In this document: positions 10,200 to 20,344 of the stretch, piece by piece
How positions within the stretch are numbered: the stretch's first letter is position 1
How the letters are laid out: every line of letters starts with the position of its first letter
Source of the DNA: Ovis canadensis
Taxonomy: Eukaryota > Chordata > Mammalia > Artiodactyla > Bovidae
Assembly: GCF_042477335.2 (NCBI RefSeq)
Contig: NC_091245.1
Coordinates: forward strand, 31,444,501-31,508,500
Direction of reading: 5' to 3'
Length of the DNA: 64,000 nucleotides
Made by a program: the position numbers and the translations under genes
Notes under the pieces: model-generated
Seen by the model: the letters and a program-made list of their open reading frames with translations, nothing else
Told to the model about the DNA's origin: nothing
Database searches by the model: none

Positions 10200-11216
10200 T
10201 TTCTGAAATTGAGCTTTAAGCCAACTTTTTCACTCTCTACTTTCAGTATCATCAAGAGGCTTTATAGTTCTTCTTCACTTTCTGCCATAAGGGTGGTGTC
10301 ATCTGCATATCTGAGGTTATTGATATTTCTCCCGGCAATCTTGATTCCAGCTTGTGTTTCCTCCAGTCCAGCATTTCTCATGATGTACACTGCTGCTGCT
10401 GCTGCTAAGTCTCTTCAGTAGTGTCCAACTCTGCAACCCCACAGATGGCAGCCCACCAGGCTCCACCGTCCCTGGGATTCTCCAGACAAGAACACTGGAG
10501 TGGTCTACCATCTCTTTCTCCAATGTATGACAGTGAAAAGTGAAAGAGAAGTCGTTCAGTCATGTCCGACTCTCTACAACCCCATGGACTGCAGCCCACC
10601 AGGCTCCTCCATCCATGGGATTCTCCAGGCCAGAGCACTGTATTTAAGTTAAATAAGCAGGGTGACTATATACAGCCTTGACGTACGCCTTTTCCTATTT
10701 GGAACCAGTCTGTTGTTCCATGTCCAGTTCTAACTGTTGCTTCCTGACCTGCATACAGGTTTCTCAAGAGGCAGGTCAGGTGGTCTGGTATTCCCATCTA
10801 TTGAAGAATTTTCCACAGTTTGTGGTAATCCACACAGTCAAAGGCTTTGGCATAGTCAATACAGCAGAAATAGATGTTTATCTGGAACTCTCTTGCTTCT
10901 TCCATGATCCAGCGGATGTTGGCAATTTGATCTCTGTTTCCTCTGCCTTTTCTAAATCCAGCTTGAACATCAGGAGGTTCACGGTTCATGTATTGCTGAA
11001 GCCTGGCTTGGAGAATTTTGACCATTACTTTACTAGCATGTGAGATGAGTGCAACTGTGCAGTAGTTTGAGCATTCTTTTCCATTGCCCTTCTTTGGGAT
11101 TGGAATGAAAACTGACCTTTTCCAGTCCTGTGGTCACTGCTGAGTCTTCCAAATTTGCTGGCATATTGAGTGAGCACTTTCACAGCATCATCTTTCAGGA
11201 TTTGAAATAGCTCCAC
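10200..11216 (-). pseudogene. BovB reverse transcriptase domain (split)
   Basis: The minus strand shows QARLQQYMNREPPDVQAGFR, then CIDYAKAFDCVDY near 10850 (the first catalytic aspartate block) and the YADD catalytic motif at 10298-10309 (plus strand gtcatctgcata). The active-site residues therefore survive although the frame does not. A Bov-A2 at 10389-10638 cuts the domain between these motifs. The enzyme would copy BovB RNA at the nicked target. Confidence 0.88.
10389..10638 (-). mobile_element. Bov-A2 SINE nested in BovB reverse transcriptase
   Basis: The plus strand begins with a CTG run (10391-10404) and shows two Bov-A monomers, with a short gtgaaaagtgaaag linker between them near 10535. 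BovB sequence resumes at 'tatttaagttaaataagc' at 10640. The target duplication is short (about cactg). The copy disrupts the RT domain, so it inserted after the BovB. Confidence 0.88.
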
Positions 11217-11267
11217 TGGAATTCCATCACCTCTACTACCTTTGTTTGCAGTGATGCCTTCTAAGGC

Positions 11268-11765
11268 CTACTTGACTTCACATTCCAGGATGTCTGGCTC
11301 TAGATGAGTGATCACACCATCATGATTATCTGGGTCATGAAGATCTTCTTTGTACAGTTCTTCTGTGTATTCCTGCCACCTCTTCTTAGTATCTTCTGCT
11401 TCTGTTAGGTCCATACCATTTCTGTCCTTTATCGAGCCCATCTTTGCATGAAATGTTCCCTTGGTATCTCTAATTTTCTTGAAGAGCTCTCTAGTCTTTC
11501 CCATTCTGTTGTTTTCCTCTATTTCTTTGCATTGATCTCTGAGGAAGGCTTTCTTATCTCTTCTTGCTATTCATTGGAACTCTGCATTCAGATGCTTATA
11601 TCTTTCCTTTTCTCCTTTGCTTCTTGCTTCTCTTCTTTTCACAGCTATTTGTAAGGCCTCCCCAGACAGCCATTTTGCTTTTTTGCATTTCTTTTCCATG
11701 GGGATGGTCTTGATCCCTGTCTCCTGTACAATGTCACGAACCTCAGTCCATAGTTCATCAGGCAC
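11268..11765 (-). pseudogene. BovB linker between endonuclease and RT
   Basis: The open pieces 11765-11571 (MPDELWTEVRDIVQETGIK, KKCKKAKWLSGEALQIA) and 11504-11268 (MGKTRELFKKIRDTKGTFHA, DLTEAEDTKKRWQEYTEELY) are the lysine-rich linker conserved in BovB copies. A frameshift or stop near 11540 separates them. No catalytic role is known to me for this part. Confidence 0.85.
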
Positions 11766-11833
11766 TCTACCTATCAGATCTAGTCCTTAAATCTATTTCT
11801 CACTTCCAATGTATAATCATAAGTGATTTGAAG

Positions 11834-12135
11834 GCGATCAGCCCTGGGATTTCTTTGGAAGGAATGATGCTATAGCTGAAACTCCAGTATTTGGGCACCT
11901 CATGCAAAGAGTTGACTCATTGGAAAAGACTCTGATGCTGGGAGGGATTGGTAGCAGGAGGAGAAGGGGACGACAGAGGATGAGATGGCTGGATGGCATC
12001 ACTGACTCGATGGACATGAGTCTGAGTGAACTCCAGGAGTTGGTGATGCACAGGAAGGCCTGGGGTGCTGCGATTCATGGGGTCGCAAAGAGTTGGACAC
12101 GACTGAGCAACTGAACTGAACTGAACTGAACTGTG
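11834..12135 (+). mobile_element. 5'-truncated BovB inserted in opposite orientation into BovB
   Basis: About 300 bases of the BovB 3' end ([31 protein letters not shown], ending in ACTGA repeats near 12135) interrupt the minus-strand BovB between its linker and endonuclease. Compared with the other copy at 40190-42474, about 18 bases of host BovB at the junction are missing, and no target duplication is evident. This suggests insertion with a small target deletion. Confidence 0.88.
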
Positions 12136-12161
12136 TGGTCTAACGGTTTTCCCTACTTTCT

Positions 12162-12884
12162 TCAATTTAAGTCTGAATGGAGTTCAGCGTCTGAGCCACA
12201 GTCAGCTCCTGGCCTTGTTTTTGTTGACTGTATAGAGCTTCTCCATCTTTGGCTGCAAAGAACATAATCAATCTGATTTTGGTGTTGACCATCTGGTGAT
12301 GTCCATGTGTAGAGTCTTCTCTTGTTTTGTTGGGAGAGGGTGTTTGCTATGACCAGTGCATTTTCTTGGCAAAACTCTATTAGTCTTTGCCCTGCTTCAT
12401 TATGCATTCCAAGGCCAAATTTGCCTGTTACCCTAGGTGTTTCTTGACTTCCTACTTTTGCATTCCAGTCCCCTATAATGAAAAGGACATCTTTTTTGGG
12501 TGTTAGTTCTAAAAGGTCTTGTAGGTCTTCATAAAACCATTCAACTTCAACTTCTTCAGCGTTACTGGTTAGGGCATAGACTTGAATTACTGTGATATTA
12601 AATGGTTTGCCTTGGAAATGAACAGAGATCATTCTGTCGTTTTTGAGATTGCATCCAAGTACTGCATTTCAGAATCTTTTGCTGACCGTGATGGCTACTC
12701 CATTTCTTCTGAGGGATTCCTGCCCGCAGTAGTAGGTATAATGGTCATCTGAGTTAAATTCACCCATTCCAGTCCATTTTAGTTCTCTGATTCCTAGAAT
12801 GTTGATGTTCACTCTTGCCATCTCTTGTTTGATCACTTCCCATTTGCCTTGATTCATGGACCTGACATTCCAGATTCCTAGCAA
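12162..12884 (-). pseudogene. BovB AP-type endonuclease domain
   Basis: Two open segments, 12884-12669 and 12632-12162, show endonuclease hallmarks in order: GIWNVRSMNQGKW (N-terminal asparagine block), ELKWTGMGEF, the catalytic-region motif IGDWNAKVG near residue 57 of the second piece, and QIDYVLCSQRW near its end. The enzyme nicks genomic DNA to prime reverse transcription. A break at ~12632-12669 separates the halves. The last part (ADCGSDAELH) keeps the serine-aspartate, but the usual aspartate-histidine pair seems altered to D-A-E-L-H. Confidence 0.88.
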
Positions 12885-12901
12885 TATTGTTCTTTACAGC
12901 A

Positions 12902-13219
12902 TCAGACCTTGCTTCTATCACCAGTCACATCCACAGCTGGGTATTGTTTTTGCTTTGGCTCCATCCCTTCATTCTTTCTGGAGTTATTTCTCCACTGATC
13001 TCCAGTAGCATGTTGGACACCTACTGACCTGGGGAGTTCCTCTTTCACTATCCTATCATTTTGCCTTTTCATACTGTTCATGGGGTTCTCAAGGCAGGAA
13101 TACTGAAGTGGTTTGCCATTCCCTTCTCCAGTGGACCACATTCTGTCAGACCTCTCCACCATGACCCACCCGTCTTGGGTTGCCCTGTGGGCATGGCTTA
13201 GTTTCATTGAGTTAGACAA
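12902..13219 (-). pseudogene. BovB N-terminal reading
   Basis: A 105-aa open segment (MSNSMKLSHAHRATQDGWVM ... DVTGDRSKV) precedes the endonuclease. It includes a stretch, EGNGKPLQYSCLENPM, that resembles the translation of Bov-A units, showing shared ancestry or an old exchange between BovB and its SINEs. Whether this part was ever translated is unclear. Confidence 0.65.
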
Positions 13220-13265
13220 GGCTGCGGTCTTAGTGTGATTAGACTGACTAGTTTTCTGTGAGTAT

Positions 13266-13822
13266 GTTTTCAGTGTGTCTGACCTCTTGCAACATCTATC
13301 ATCTTACTTGGGTTTCTGTTACCTCAGGTGTAGGTTATCTCTTCACGGCTGCTCCAGCAAAGTGCAGCCACTGCTCCTTACCTTGGACAGGGGGTATCTC
13401 CTCACCACCGCCCTTCTTGACCTTCAACATGGGATAGCTCCTCTAGGCCCTTCTGCACCCGCACAGCCACCGCTCCTTGGCTGTGGGGTTGTTCCTCCCG
13501 GCCGCCGCCTCTGGCATCCGACCCAGGGTGGCTCCTCTTGGCTGCCAACCCTGGCCTCGGCGGTGAGGTAGCTCCTCCGGGCCGCCGCCCCTGACCTTAA
13601 ACATGGGGTAGCTCCTCTCGGCTGTTCCTGCAGAGTCTCAGCCTGGTGCTCTCGGCCGCTGGCCCTGACCTCCGAAGTGGGGTAACTCCTCTTGGCTGCC
13701 GCCCTTCGGGCATGGGGTCCTTCCGGCTTCTGCCCCTGACCTCGGGCATGGTGTAGCTCCTCTCGGCCGCGCTTAGTGCGCCGGTTGCAACCGCCCGCAC
13801 TTAGTGTGCTGGTGCAGCCATG
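13266..13822 (-). promoter_or_regulatory. BovB GC-rich 5' region (putative promoter)
   Basis: This is a GC- and CpG-rich block in an otherwise AT-rich window. It is built of degenerate units of roughly 45-60 bp around a 'catggggtagctcctct' core on the plus strand (for example near 13430, 13605, 13680 and 13745). It lies upstream of the BovB reading frame, as the 5' UTR/promoter does in full-length copies. Promoter function is inference. Long ORFs crossing it (13424-13861) reflect low stop density in GC-rich DNA. Confidence 0.6.
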
Positions 13823-14083
13823 ATAAAAAGATTCATATACTCTATCACCAAGAAAGTCCACTTCTAGATTCCTATCCTAAAAAACAAAAGCAATAGCAAC
13901 AACAAAACCATCTTAGATATGTCCAAAGAGATCTGTACAAAGATATTTATTGTAGAATTGTTTAGAATTGTCAAAAGGGGGAATCCCAATTCTTCCTCAG
14001 TGGCGACAGTAGGAAGAGGGATAGAAATGGTGGAACACTCATGTAATGGAAAATAATAACAATAATCCCCATACATTATGTGC
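13823..14083 (+). mobile_element. Old L1 ORF2 remnant, downstream half
   Basis: Directly after the BovB the plus strand resumes the L1 C-terminal and 3' text: 'aagtccacttctagattcc', 'gtacaaagatatttattgtag' shortened, and 'gtaatggaaaataataac'. It matches the continuation of the 8204-9520 remnant, so the BovB inserted into one L1. Confidence 0.6.
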
Positions 14084-14219
14084 TGAATTGTGTCACCCCA
14101 AAACTCAAGTTTAAAAGCCCTAACCCTAGTGCCTCAGAATGTGATTGCTCTTGGACATAGGTCCTTTAGAGAGATGGTTAACTTAGAATGAGGGCCTTCT
14201 AAGTTAAGTGAAAGTTGCT

Positions 14220-14418
14220 AAGTCACATCCAACTCTTTGCGACCTCATGGACTCGAGCCTGCCAGGCTCCTCTGTCCATGGAATTTTCCAGGCCAGAATA
14301 CTAGAATGGGTAGCCATTCCCTTCTCCAGGGGATCTTCCCAAGGTGGAGATCGAACCCAGGTCTCCAGCATTAGAGGTGGATTCTTTGCCATGTGAGCCA
14401 CCAGGGAAGCCCAGGGTG
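14220..14418 (-). mobile_element. Bov-tA SINE in the LTR
   Basis: This is a complete minus-strand copy ending on the plus strand in 'gagccaccagggaagccc', with a B box-like gagatcgaacc at ~14347. Possible target duplications are taagttaagt (14210-14219) and taagctaagt (14419-14428), with one mismatch. Confidence 0.9.
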
Positions 14419-14602
14419 TAAGCTAAGTTTGGGCCTTAATCTTATCTGACTGGTGTCCCTATAAGAAGAAGAAAGTTGGACGCAGAGAGACACCAGGAAC
14501 ACATGAGCACAGAGAAGACCATGTGACAACACAAAAAGACAGCCTCCTGCCTGAGAAGAAACCAAACCTACAGGCACCTTGATCTTGGACTTCAGCTTCC
14601 AT

Positions 14603-14808
14603 GTGTGTGTGCTCAGTTGCTAAGTCATGTCTAATTCTTTGTGACCCCATGAACTGTAGCCCACTAGGTTCCTCTGTCCGCAGGATTTTCCAGGCAAGAA
14701 TACTGGAGTGGGTTGCCATTGCTTTCTCCGGGGTAACTTCTCAACCTAGGGATAAAACCCGCCTTAGCAGGTGGATTCTTTACCACTTGAGCCACCTGGC
14801 AGGCTCTC
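14603..14808 (-). mobile_element. Bov-tA SINE in the LTR (second)
   Basis: Plus-strand text runs from a short GT run and 'gctcagttgctaagtcatg' to 'gagccacctggcaggctc'. A perfect 10-bp duplication cagcttccat (14593-14602 and 14809-14818) flanks it. The B box is damaged (gggataaaacc). Confidence 0.9.
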
Positions 14809-14907
14809 CAGCTTCCATAATTGTGAGAAAATAAACTTCCACTGTTTAAGCACATAGTTTTGAGCATTTTGTTATGGCAGCTCCATAACTAAAATACACT
14901 AACTTCA

Positions 14908-15040
14908 TGACCTCCTTAATCTTTACTACAATTAAGTGATATTGATATTATTATTCTCATATGATGTATAGGAAATGAAGATATATAAATTGAAGATTAT
15001 ATAAATTGCCCAACTTCATGTGCTTAGTTAATAGTGGTGC
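14908..15040 (-). repeat. MIR SINE remnant
   Basis: The text 'cctccttaatctttactac', then 'tattattattctcatatg' and 'taggaaatgaag' follows the reverse complement of MIR. It is degraded. Confidence 0.55.
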
Positions 15041-15045
15041 TCAGA

Positions 15046-15131
15046 CTGGAGAATTCCAGGGATGGAGGAGTCTGGTGGGCTGCCATCTATGGGGTTGCAC
15101 AGAGTCGGACATGACTGAAGCGACTTAGAGA
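15046..15131 (+). mobile_element. Bov-A fragment, 5'-truncated
   Basis: Only the last part of a Bov-A unit is present ('gtctggtgggctgccatc', 'gacatgactgaagcgactta'). The CAG tail is nearly absent. Confidence 0.8.
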
Positions 15132-16090
15132 TACATGCCTAAAATATAATGTTGAATGTGTAAAAAGCCTCTAGCATACTGCCAATATATCAATTATGAT
15201 TATTTTTACAACATACACAATAGAAGTTATACCTTTAGAAAAAGGAAGGAAGAGGGTTGGAGTTAGCTATGTTTCTTTCCTTTTTTTTTGTTTGTCTTAG
15301 AGAGAGCTGAAACAGATATGTCAAAATGTTAAGATGTGTTTAGACATTGTGAGAGATAATAAGTATTTGCCAGATTATTTTCTCTGCATAAAGTGTTTCA
15401 AAATTTTAAAAACACTTTCTTTTTAAAAGGCATAATATATTACTTTAGACATCATTCATTGTGGTGAAGTCAAGCAGTAAACCCTTTGTCATAAAAGAGC
15501 AGTTCATTCTTTCTGTCTTGAGTGCAAACACTAAAGAAAACGTTTCTTGCATGTTTGTTTGTTTTGTAATTGGAATATTAAAAGGGCAATTTTCTTTAAC
15601 ATATGTTGGTTGACTTGCAAAACAGTCTGGATCCCTTTACAAATCAGGTTCCTGAGTTGATCATACAGTGAAGACCAAAGAAAGTGATTGGAAACAGATG
15701 TGACATTTTAAAAGCTTCCATTGTAAAAAGCAGAAAAGAGACAAAGATGGGGCTGGGGCATGGTTGAAGGACACAGCATACTTCCACAGACATACCTCTG
15801 CTCTTACTAACAGAAAGCTTGTTGCTGCCCCCCATTCCGAATATATGGAGAAGATCATTTTTCTCTATGTACACAAGAAAAAACACTGGTTCAGGAGCTG
15901 ATTGCTCTGAGATACCATTAACACTCAGACCTGAAACAGTGGCTGGAATCTCATGCTGCCTATTTAGAAGGAAAAAAGCATTAATATAGGATTTATATGC
16001 TGGAAAGCCCTACAGAAGCTGAAATAGAGTGGCAAGATAGTCTTAAGAAACCAGGGGGAGTTATGAAATTAACTGAGTTGACTAATTTCT
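15132..16090. other. Unassigned interval
   Basis: This is about 960 bases of AT-rich unique-looking sequence. Overlapping short ORFs at 15644-15886 on the minus strand have no recognisable domain. No repeat family is apparent. Confidence 0.4.
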
Positions 16091-16284
16091 GAAAGTGGAA
16101 GTTGCTCAGTCACGTCTGACTCTTTGCAACCCCATGGATTATACAGCCCATGGAATTCTCCAGGCCGGAATACTGAAGTGAGTAGCCGTTCCCTTCTCCA
16201 AGGGATCTTCCCAACCCAGGGATCAAACCCAGGTCTCCTGCATTGCAGGTGGATTCTTTACCAGCTGAGCCACAAAGGAAGCCC
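16091..16284 (-). mobile_element. Bov-tA SINE
   Basis: Plus-strand order is 'gttgctcagtcacgtctg', 'aggccggaatactgaagtg', a B box 'gggatcaaacc' at ~16219, then 'gagccacaaaggaagccc'. It is a complete copy with a CpG-decayed B box. Confidence 0.9.
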
Positions 16285-16864
16285 TTGTGAATACTTTCTG
16301 AGACCCTGGTAAAAATGCCTATAGGTCTGTTTGTTCTCTTCCAAAAGGAAGCACTATTACTCAGTGTTTGGTGGGGAGACAGCTGTCCATGAGTCTCTCC
16401 CATTTCTGTACATCTTTTGAGCAGAGGAGATGACATCTTTTGTTCTGAACTAAATTATCAAGGATATTCATACAGTAAACAACCTGAGAAAATAGACAGA
16501 GTGTCTCTCTCTAGAGAGAGGAGCAGGTTTGTTTGCTGTCCAACATAAAATATAAAGGTTTCCTGGCTCAGGATTTCTCAGCTGTGAAGCAAACCATCTG
16601 GGTCATGGCACATCACCCTCAAGGGATTTGGGAGTCAAGCGGAGCCAGTGAAAACAAACGCTCATGCTATTTGTTGTCCTTTGAGTAATGGCATTCCTTG
16701 TCTCTGACCCAGGGGTCTTATGACTTTTGTCAGCATCCATGAAGCTGCAGCAGAGTAACCGGTATATTCGCTTGGAGGTTGAAGAAAGTCTTAGACCTTC
16801 TACAACCCTTAACAAGTGTTACTTCTAAGCTTAATGGTTAAATATATCAAATATGGTGAAATGG
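16285..16864. other. Unassigned interval
   Basis: No repeat or gene is recognised. The 70-aa minus-strand ORF at 16603-16815 has no known domain and looks like chance. Confidence 0.4.
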
Positions 16865-17195
16865 TTAAATATTCAACAAATACGCAGTGATCACTTACCA
16901 AATGTCCTGCTGCTGCTGCTAAGTCGCTTCAGTCATGTCCGACTCTGGGTGACCCCAGAGATGGCAGCCCATCAGGCTCCCCCGCCCCTGGGGTTCTCCA
17001 GGCAAGAACACTGGAGTGGGTTGCCATTTCCTTCTCCAAATGCCCATTACTGTGCTAAGTGAGCACTTGACATCTATTATCTCATTTAATCTTCCATTGG
17101 CTCTAGGAAGAAGTGAGGCATAGCCAGGTTATATGATCCACTGAAAATCATACAGTTTATGAGGAACAGCTTCAGGCATCTAGCCCAGCCAGTCT
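16865..17195 (-). repeat. MIR remnant interrupted by Bov-A
   Basis: Flanking the Bov-A at 16908-17036, the plus strand reads 'tatctcatttaatcttcc' and 'gaagtgaggcatagccag', a minus-strand MIR. The 3' part of the MIR lies left of the Bov-A. Confidence 0.55.
16908..17036 (-). mobile_element. Bov-A monomer
   Basis: A single unit begins at a CTG run (16908) and ends at 'ttgccatttccttctc'. Its target duplication is caaatgtcc (16899-16907) and caaatgccc (17037-17045), one mismatch. The first monomer of the usual dimer is missing, so it is a half-length Bov-A2. Confidence 0.88.
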
Positions 17196-17211
17196 GACTG
17201 GAGCAGTCAGT

Positions 17212-17330
17212 CCACTCTTATGATTTTCTATCTATACAGCACCACTTTGCTGTCCCTATTAACAATAAGGAAACTGAAATTCTGAATGGCCAGTGCTTGT
17301 TCAAAGTCACAAAATTCATGCATGTGAAGT
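17212..17330 (-). repeat. Possible MIR remnant
   Basis: 'taacaataaggaaactgaaa' followed by 'gttcaaagtcacaaaattc' fits a degraded reverse-complement MIR core. Confidence 0.45.
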
Positions 17331-17599
17331 TAAGATATATCAACTCCATGATAAAATGAAAAGGCAATGTGGCATTAAAAGAGTGATTTGTGCTATAATC
17401 TTCCAATATTGTCTATTTATTTTGCAAGTAAGCAAAAGAAGCACATAGTGGCAGATAAGAACAACTAAAAGATGCCAAAATTAGTGCACAATAGTTTGAA
17501 GAGAAAAGGGATTAACATAATTTCAAGTTATCTTGCCCCCAAAACTTATCAACTGAAAAGGGAAAAATAGTAACTTTAAAATAAAGAAACTTAGCAGAT
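17331..17599. other. Unassigned AT-rich interval
   Basis: Nothing is recognised in this short stretch. Confidence 0.4.
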
Positions 17600-18142
17600 G
17601 CCAACTTACCCTAGTGATTAAGGTGCATTACCAGCAATAAGGCAATCAACATCCTTAACTCATTGATATGATACACTGGGAAGGACACATCATTTTTTCA
17701 TATTCTTGCCAAAATGCCAAAATCTAATACATGTCTTATTCCAATCACGAGAAAACATCAGACATACACAGATTGAGGAATGTTCTACAAAATAGCTAAT
17801 CAGTATTCCTTAAAAGTGTCAGGGACATAAAAGCCAAGGAAAAACTGGAGAACTGTTAAAAACCAGAAGAGACAAAGCAGAAATAACAAGAGACACCATG
17901 TGAGATGATGAATAGGACTTTGGAACAAACACAGACAAACACCTATGTCAAAATTGGTGAAATAAGAAAAAGTCTGTAACTTAGTTAACAGTGTTATTTT
18001 CTTGTACTTGATAATTGTGCTAAGGTTATTTAAGATGATAAGGGGAGCAGGGTGAAGAATATAAGGAAATCTTTTTTGTATTTTTTTTCAACTTTTGTAA
18101 GTCTAATATTAGTTCAAAATAAAATTTTTTTAAAAAAATCTA
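17600..18142 (+). mobile_element. Old L1 3' end
   Basis: The series 'ctacaaaatagctaatcag', 'aaaactggagaactgtt', 'gaataggactttggaac', 'taagtctaatattagttc' and a final 'aaaataaaatttttttaaaa' follows the 3' region of old mammalian L1 families. It is noncoding, with a decayed poly-A end at ~18125-18142. Confidence 0.6.
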
Positions 18143-18184
18143 TTACGTCACTTATATAAAACAATGTTTTCTGAAATGTAGTAT

Positions 18185-18317
18185 AGTAGCGAAGAGCATA
18201 TTCTCTCCATTTAAACCCTGATTCTTCTACTTGTATCATTTTGAACAAGTTATGCTAATCATTCTATGCTCCAATTTTCTCATCTGAAAAATGAATGGCA
18301 TTACATGAAAAAAGAAT
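18185..18317 (+). repeat. MIR remnant
   Basis: 'ttgaacaagttatgctaatc' followed by 'ttttctcatctgaaaaatg' follows the sense MIR core. The rest seems to continue at 18406-18500 after a small L1 tail. Confidence 0.5.
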
Positions 18318-18405
18318 CTAAAAAGTGTATATGATTGACTCAATTCACCGTACATATGAACACAACATTGTAAATCAACTATACTCCAGCAAAAAAAATT
18401 TTTTG
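18318..18405 (+). mobile_element. Short L1 3' tail in MIR
   Basis: 'cacaacattgtaaatcaact' and 'atactccagc' plus A-rich sequence match the last ~80 bases of artiodactyl L1. It appears to split a MIR. Confidence 0.6.
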
Positions 18406-18500
18406 AAAAGGGTCATAATAATTCCTAAGATTATTGTTATGAAGATTAAATAAAGGAATCCTAGATGAATGCTAAAAACAGAGGTTGTTCCAGAAAAACA

Positions 18501-19014
18501 CTCAATATATACTGACTTTGTTGTTACTATGCAGCGGTTTACGTATGCCAGGCATGCTCGGGTTTCACCTGTCAAAGATGTTCAGAGACTGAAGTAGGCT
18601 CTTGGAAGAGAGGAGGGGGAGAGTACAAGGAGCAATGGTTGCCTCACCAGGGTGTCCTCTGAACTAGCTCAAATGCCAGCAAAGCCACACCTGAGACACA
18701 GTGAATGAAGGCGGTCTGGGTGGGAATGTGGTGAACTGGAGAGCCAGAGCCTCATCCAAGGAAACAACTGCACTCTTGCTGTCCCCTGATAGACTCTAGT
18801 CAAATATTGCCAGCTCTTCTAATTTTTCAAGAAAAGCAAGAGCCTTGGCTTTTAATAGGAAAACCCCTAACTTTGAAATGTTGATAAATTATTTAAAAAT
18901 GTAAAACTCTCTGAGGTAAATACTATAAGGGCCCAATCAAACTCTTAGAAAAGAGCTGGATGCTGCAGGCTCATTTATAAGCCTGTCGTGAATGGCCAAC
19001 AAATTGGCAGGTAC
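18501..19014. other. Unassigned interval
   Basis: No repeat or gene is recognised in about 510 bases. Confidence 0.4.
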
Positions 19015-19110
19015 AACCTGGCAACTACTGGCAAGAGGGCTGGGCTTTGAGGTCAAAATACCCTGGTGCAAAGTTGCTTCTGCCATGAATTAGTATAACC
19101 TGGGCAAATA
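19015..19110 (+). repeat. Possible MIR remnant
   Basis: 'gggctttgaggtcaaaatac' to 'tataacctgggcaaatag' fits the 5' half of a sense MIR. It is cut by the fragment at 19111. Confidence 0.45.
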
Positions 19111-19142
19111 GTCAGACATGACTGAGAGACTAACATTTTTCA
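19111..19142 (+). repeat. Tiny BovB/Bov-tA 3' end
   Basis: 'gtcagacatgactgagagac' is the shared terminal sequence of BovB and Bov-tA. Only ~32 bases are present, so the parent family cannot be decided. Confidence 0.6.
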
Positions 19143-19184
19143 CACACATGTGTTTACACACACAGACACACACACACACACATC
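19143..19184. repeat. CA-rich microsatellite
   Basis: An imperfect (CA)n run with interruptions follows a Bov-type 3' end, where SINE tails often seed such repeats. Confidence 0.8.
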
Positions 19185-20344
19185 ACCTAGTCAGATAAGC
19201 TTGGGAAATTCAATTAAACAAAATTAAATACAGTTTTTCGAATTTCAAGTCTCAGAACCTTCCATATGCTCGAGTCCACTGTGAATCCAGATTAGAAGCT
19301 CTGCTATGTTTTTCTTTTTTCCAATTTCATCTGCCACCCAGCATTTTTCTGAGAACTATTAATGGGACAAGGATTGTGTGAAAATACTTAGGGCACATAG
19401 GACTAGGTGATCACTGATGCTCTCCCTGCCTGGCCCTGATCCTCCACCATCCTGAGCCAGCAGCAGGACCACCTTTTCCTCTGTTTCCCATGGGTCTTTC
19501 TGTGTGGTAGACTCTTGGTCAGTGCTTACCAAACTAATTGCCTTTGCAAAGAAATGTGAGGCTCTCAAAGCAGCCTGTACTTCAACTTGAAAAGAAAGCC
19601 AGATGCCACGTTGGACTGAGCAAGCTTGCCGGTTCAGCCAGTTGGCTTTGATTGCTTACAGAGGAAAAGCCAAACAAAGGAGGAGGTGGAATTTATTTCA
19701 GTAAACAGTATCTTTCAAAGAGAAAGAACTCAATCTCCTCCAGGAGAGGCGGCCTCACTGCTGTTACAATCAGAAAACATTTGCAAACAACCACTTGGTT
19801 AAGGAAAACAACATGTTCAAACGACAGAACTGCAGGTTTCCTCTGGGCATTTGCGAGGGGTGTGTGTGTTCAGGGAGACATGCCTTTAACGTACCTCTCT
19901 CTGCTGAAGAGCATCTACTGTCCCAGGATTGAAGAGCAGAGGGTTTATGCACACAGTGCATTTAAGCACTAAGGGATCTCACTTTTGCCAAAACTCCTCA
20001 ATTGGCACATGTGGGAAGAAGTCCCAGAGTGGCCGAGCGGCTTTGCCAAGAAATAGATTCCAGCCCTGTTCCCATCCTCCCCTACTCCCTTCTGCCTGCT
20101 GTTCTCTCCTCTATATACTATCTCTTAAAGGACAGGAGCATTTTAAGAAATGGTTTACAAAACCACAATTATAAATAGATAATACCAGCAACGAAAAAAC
20201 AAACACACGTGGAAAATGGCAAAAGAGTTGAGCATTGGTCAAGGTGAGGAATTAAACAATAGGATGGCATACTCAGATCCAAAGAAAACCTGATCATGTT
20301 GCTGAGAGATTTTATAAATGACTCTGATAATAACACCCCCGCCT
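19185..20344. other. Unassigned interval
   Basis: About 1.16 kb without a recognised repeat. The 106-aa plus-strand ORF at 19652-19972 overlaps other ORFs in antisense and shows no domain. It is one of the longer non-repeat stretches. Confidence 0.4.

Larger units (their letters stand above)
9521..13822 (-). mobile_element. Nearly full-length BovB LINE (RTE clade)
   Basis: This is the largest element in the window. On the minus strand it reads in order: a GC-rich 5' region (13822-13266), an N-terminal reading (~13219-12902), an AP-type endonuclease (~12884-12162), a linker (11765-11268), a reverse transcriptase (~11216-10200), a C-terminal part (~10145-9552) and ACTGA repeats at 9521. BovB copies itself by nicking target DNA and reverse-transcribing its RNA there. 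Without the two nested insertions it is about 3.75 kb, near full length for the family. The frame is split by stops and frameshifts into many pieces, so it is inactive. It lies inside an older L1. BovB is known to have spread between squamates and ruminants by horizontal transfer. Confidence 0.95.
14084..14903 (+). mobile_element. MaLR-type (MLT1-like) solo LTR, interrupted
   Basis: With the two SINEs removed the text runs 'gctgaattgtgtcacccca', 'cctaaccctagtgcctcag', 'ctgactggtgtccctataag', 'accttgatcttggacttc', 'gtgagaaaataaactt' (polyadenylation signal at ~14829) and 'ttttgttatggcagc'. It ends near 'aaaatacact'. This order is that of MaLR LTRs. No internal region is present, so it is a solo LTR. 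Confidence 0.72.

Noticed and set aside
13424..13861. 145-aa arginine-rich minus-strand frame
   Set aside because: It lies in the GC-rich BovB 5' region, where stops are rare; the repeated RSYPTSE/RSYLTAE-like text reflects the tandem DNA units.
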